A model generated the notes under the pieces. That model did not search any database and was not told where the DNA came from. It was given only the letters and a program-made list of their open reading frames with translations. Below, piece by piece: positions 63,910 to 64,000 of a stretch of 64,000 bases of DNA. Source of the DNA: Bugula neritina (Eukaryota > Bryozoa > Gymnolaemata > Cheilostomatida > Bugulidae); contig OZ037767.1 of the NCBI GenBank assembly GCA_964035545.1, positions 1,926,680 to 1,990,679 on the forward strand. The letters are read 5' to 3'. How positions within the stretch are numbered: the first letter of the stretch is position 1; every line of letters starts with the position of its first letter. Position numbers and translations under genes: made by a program.

Positions 63910-64000
63910 GTATGTATGCCCCCTGTGTGTGACAAGGAGTTGTCTACCCTTATAGTTGACTAGTAAATCCTTTTATTCAATTAAACTGATACAAATTATG

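Overview
This window is a piece of an AT-rich, intron-rich animal genome. Every protein gene except the retroelement is split by GT-AG introns. The set UBXN11, TTLL2, POC5, MIPOL1, a two-pore potassium channel and aldo-keto reductases points to a non-vertebrate metazoan. I cannot name the phylum. Exons were joined by hand from homology, splice consensus and reading-frame phase. For six genes the exon lengths add up to an intact frame from start to stop; the tetraspan gene is intact only if one copy of a 50-bp duplication is ignored.

Layout, left to right: (1) 5' end of an unidentified minus-strand gene (276-2005, running off the left edge). (2) UBXN11, plus strand, 10 exons, 4036-8420. (3) TTLL2, minus strand, 8 exons, 9405-14373, convergent with UBXN11. 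(4) A tetraspan membrane protein with a repetitive Gly/Gln tail, plus strand, 10 exons, 15213-22581, head-to-head with TTLL2. (5) A K2P potassium channel, plus strand, 5 exons, 23486-27763, with about 1.6 kb of pure TG repeat in intron 2. (6) Aldo-keto reductase 1, plus strand, 8 exons, 29696-33698, with a probable solo LTR in intron 2. (7) A complete Ty3/gypsy LTR retrotransposon, 34230-42223, with LTRs that read as identical. (8) Aldo-keto reductase 2, minus strand, 8 exons, 42860-46343, a tail-to-tail paralogue of the first with matching exon structure. (9) POC5, minus strand, 11 exons, 47518-57641. (10) The first seven exons of a MIPOL1-like gene, plus strand from 58007 off the right edge, head-to-head with POC5.

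TTLL2 and POC5 belong to families that act on ciliary tubulin and centrioles. UBXN11 and MIPOL1 are coiled-coil proteins of less certain role. The reductases form a duplicated pair separated by the transposon.

The most unusual signals are four. Many introns hold minisatellites that start at, or end against, a splice junction, and in several the repeat unit itself carries a copy of the splice donor. The retrotransposon Pol ends in an extra segment of about 500 residues with two C2H2 zinc fingers and a coiled coil. Its gag-pol junction has a textbook -1 frameshift signal, and its LTR holds a cluster of nested palindromes. Finally, a 50-bp tandem duplication breaks the tetraspan reading frame.
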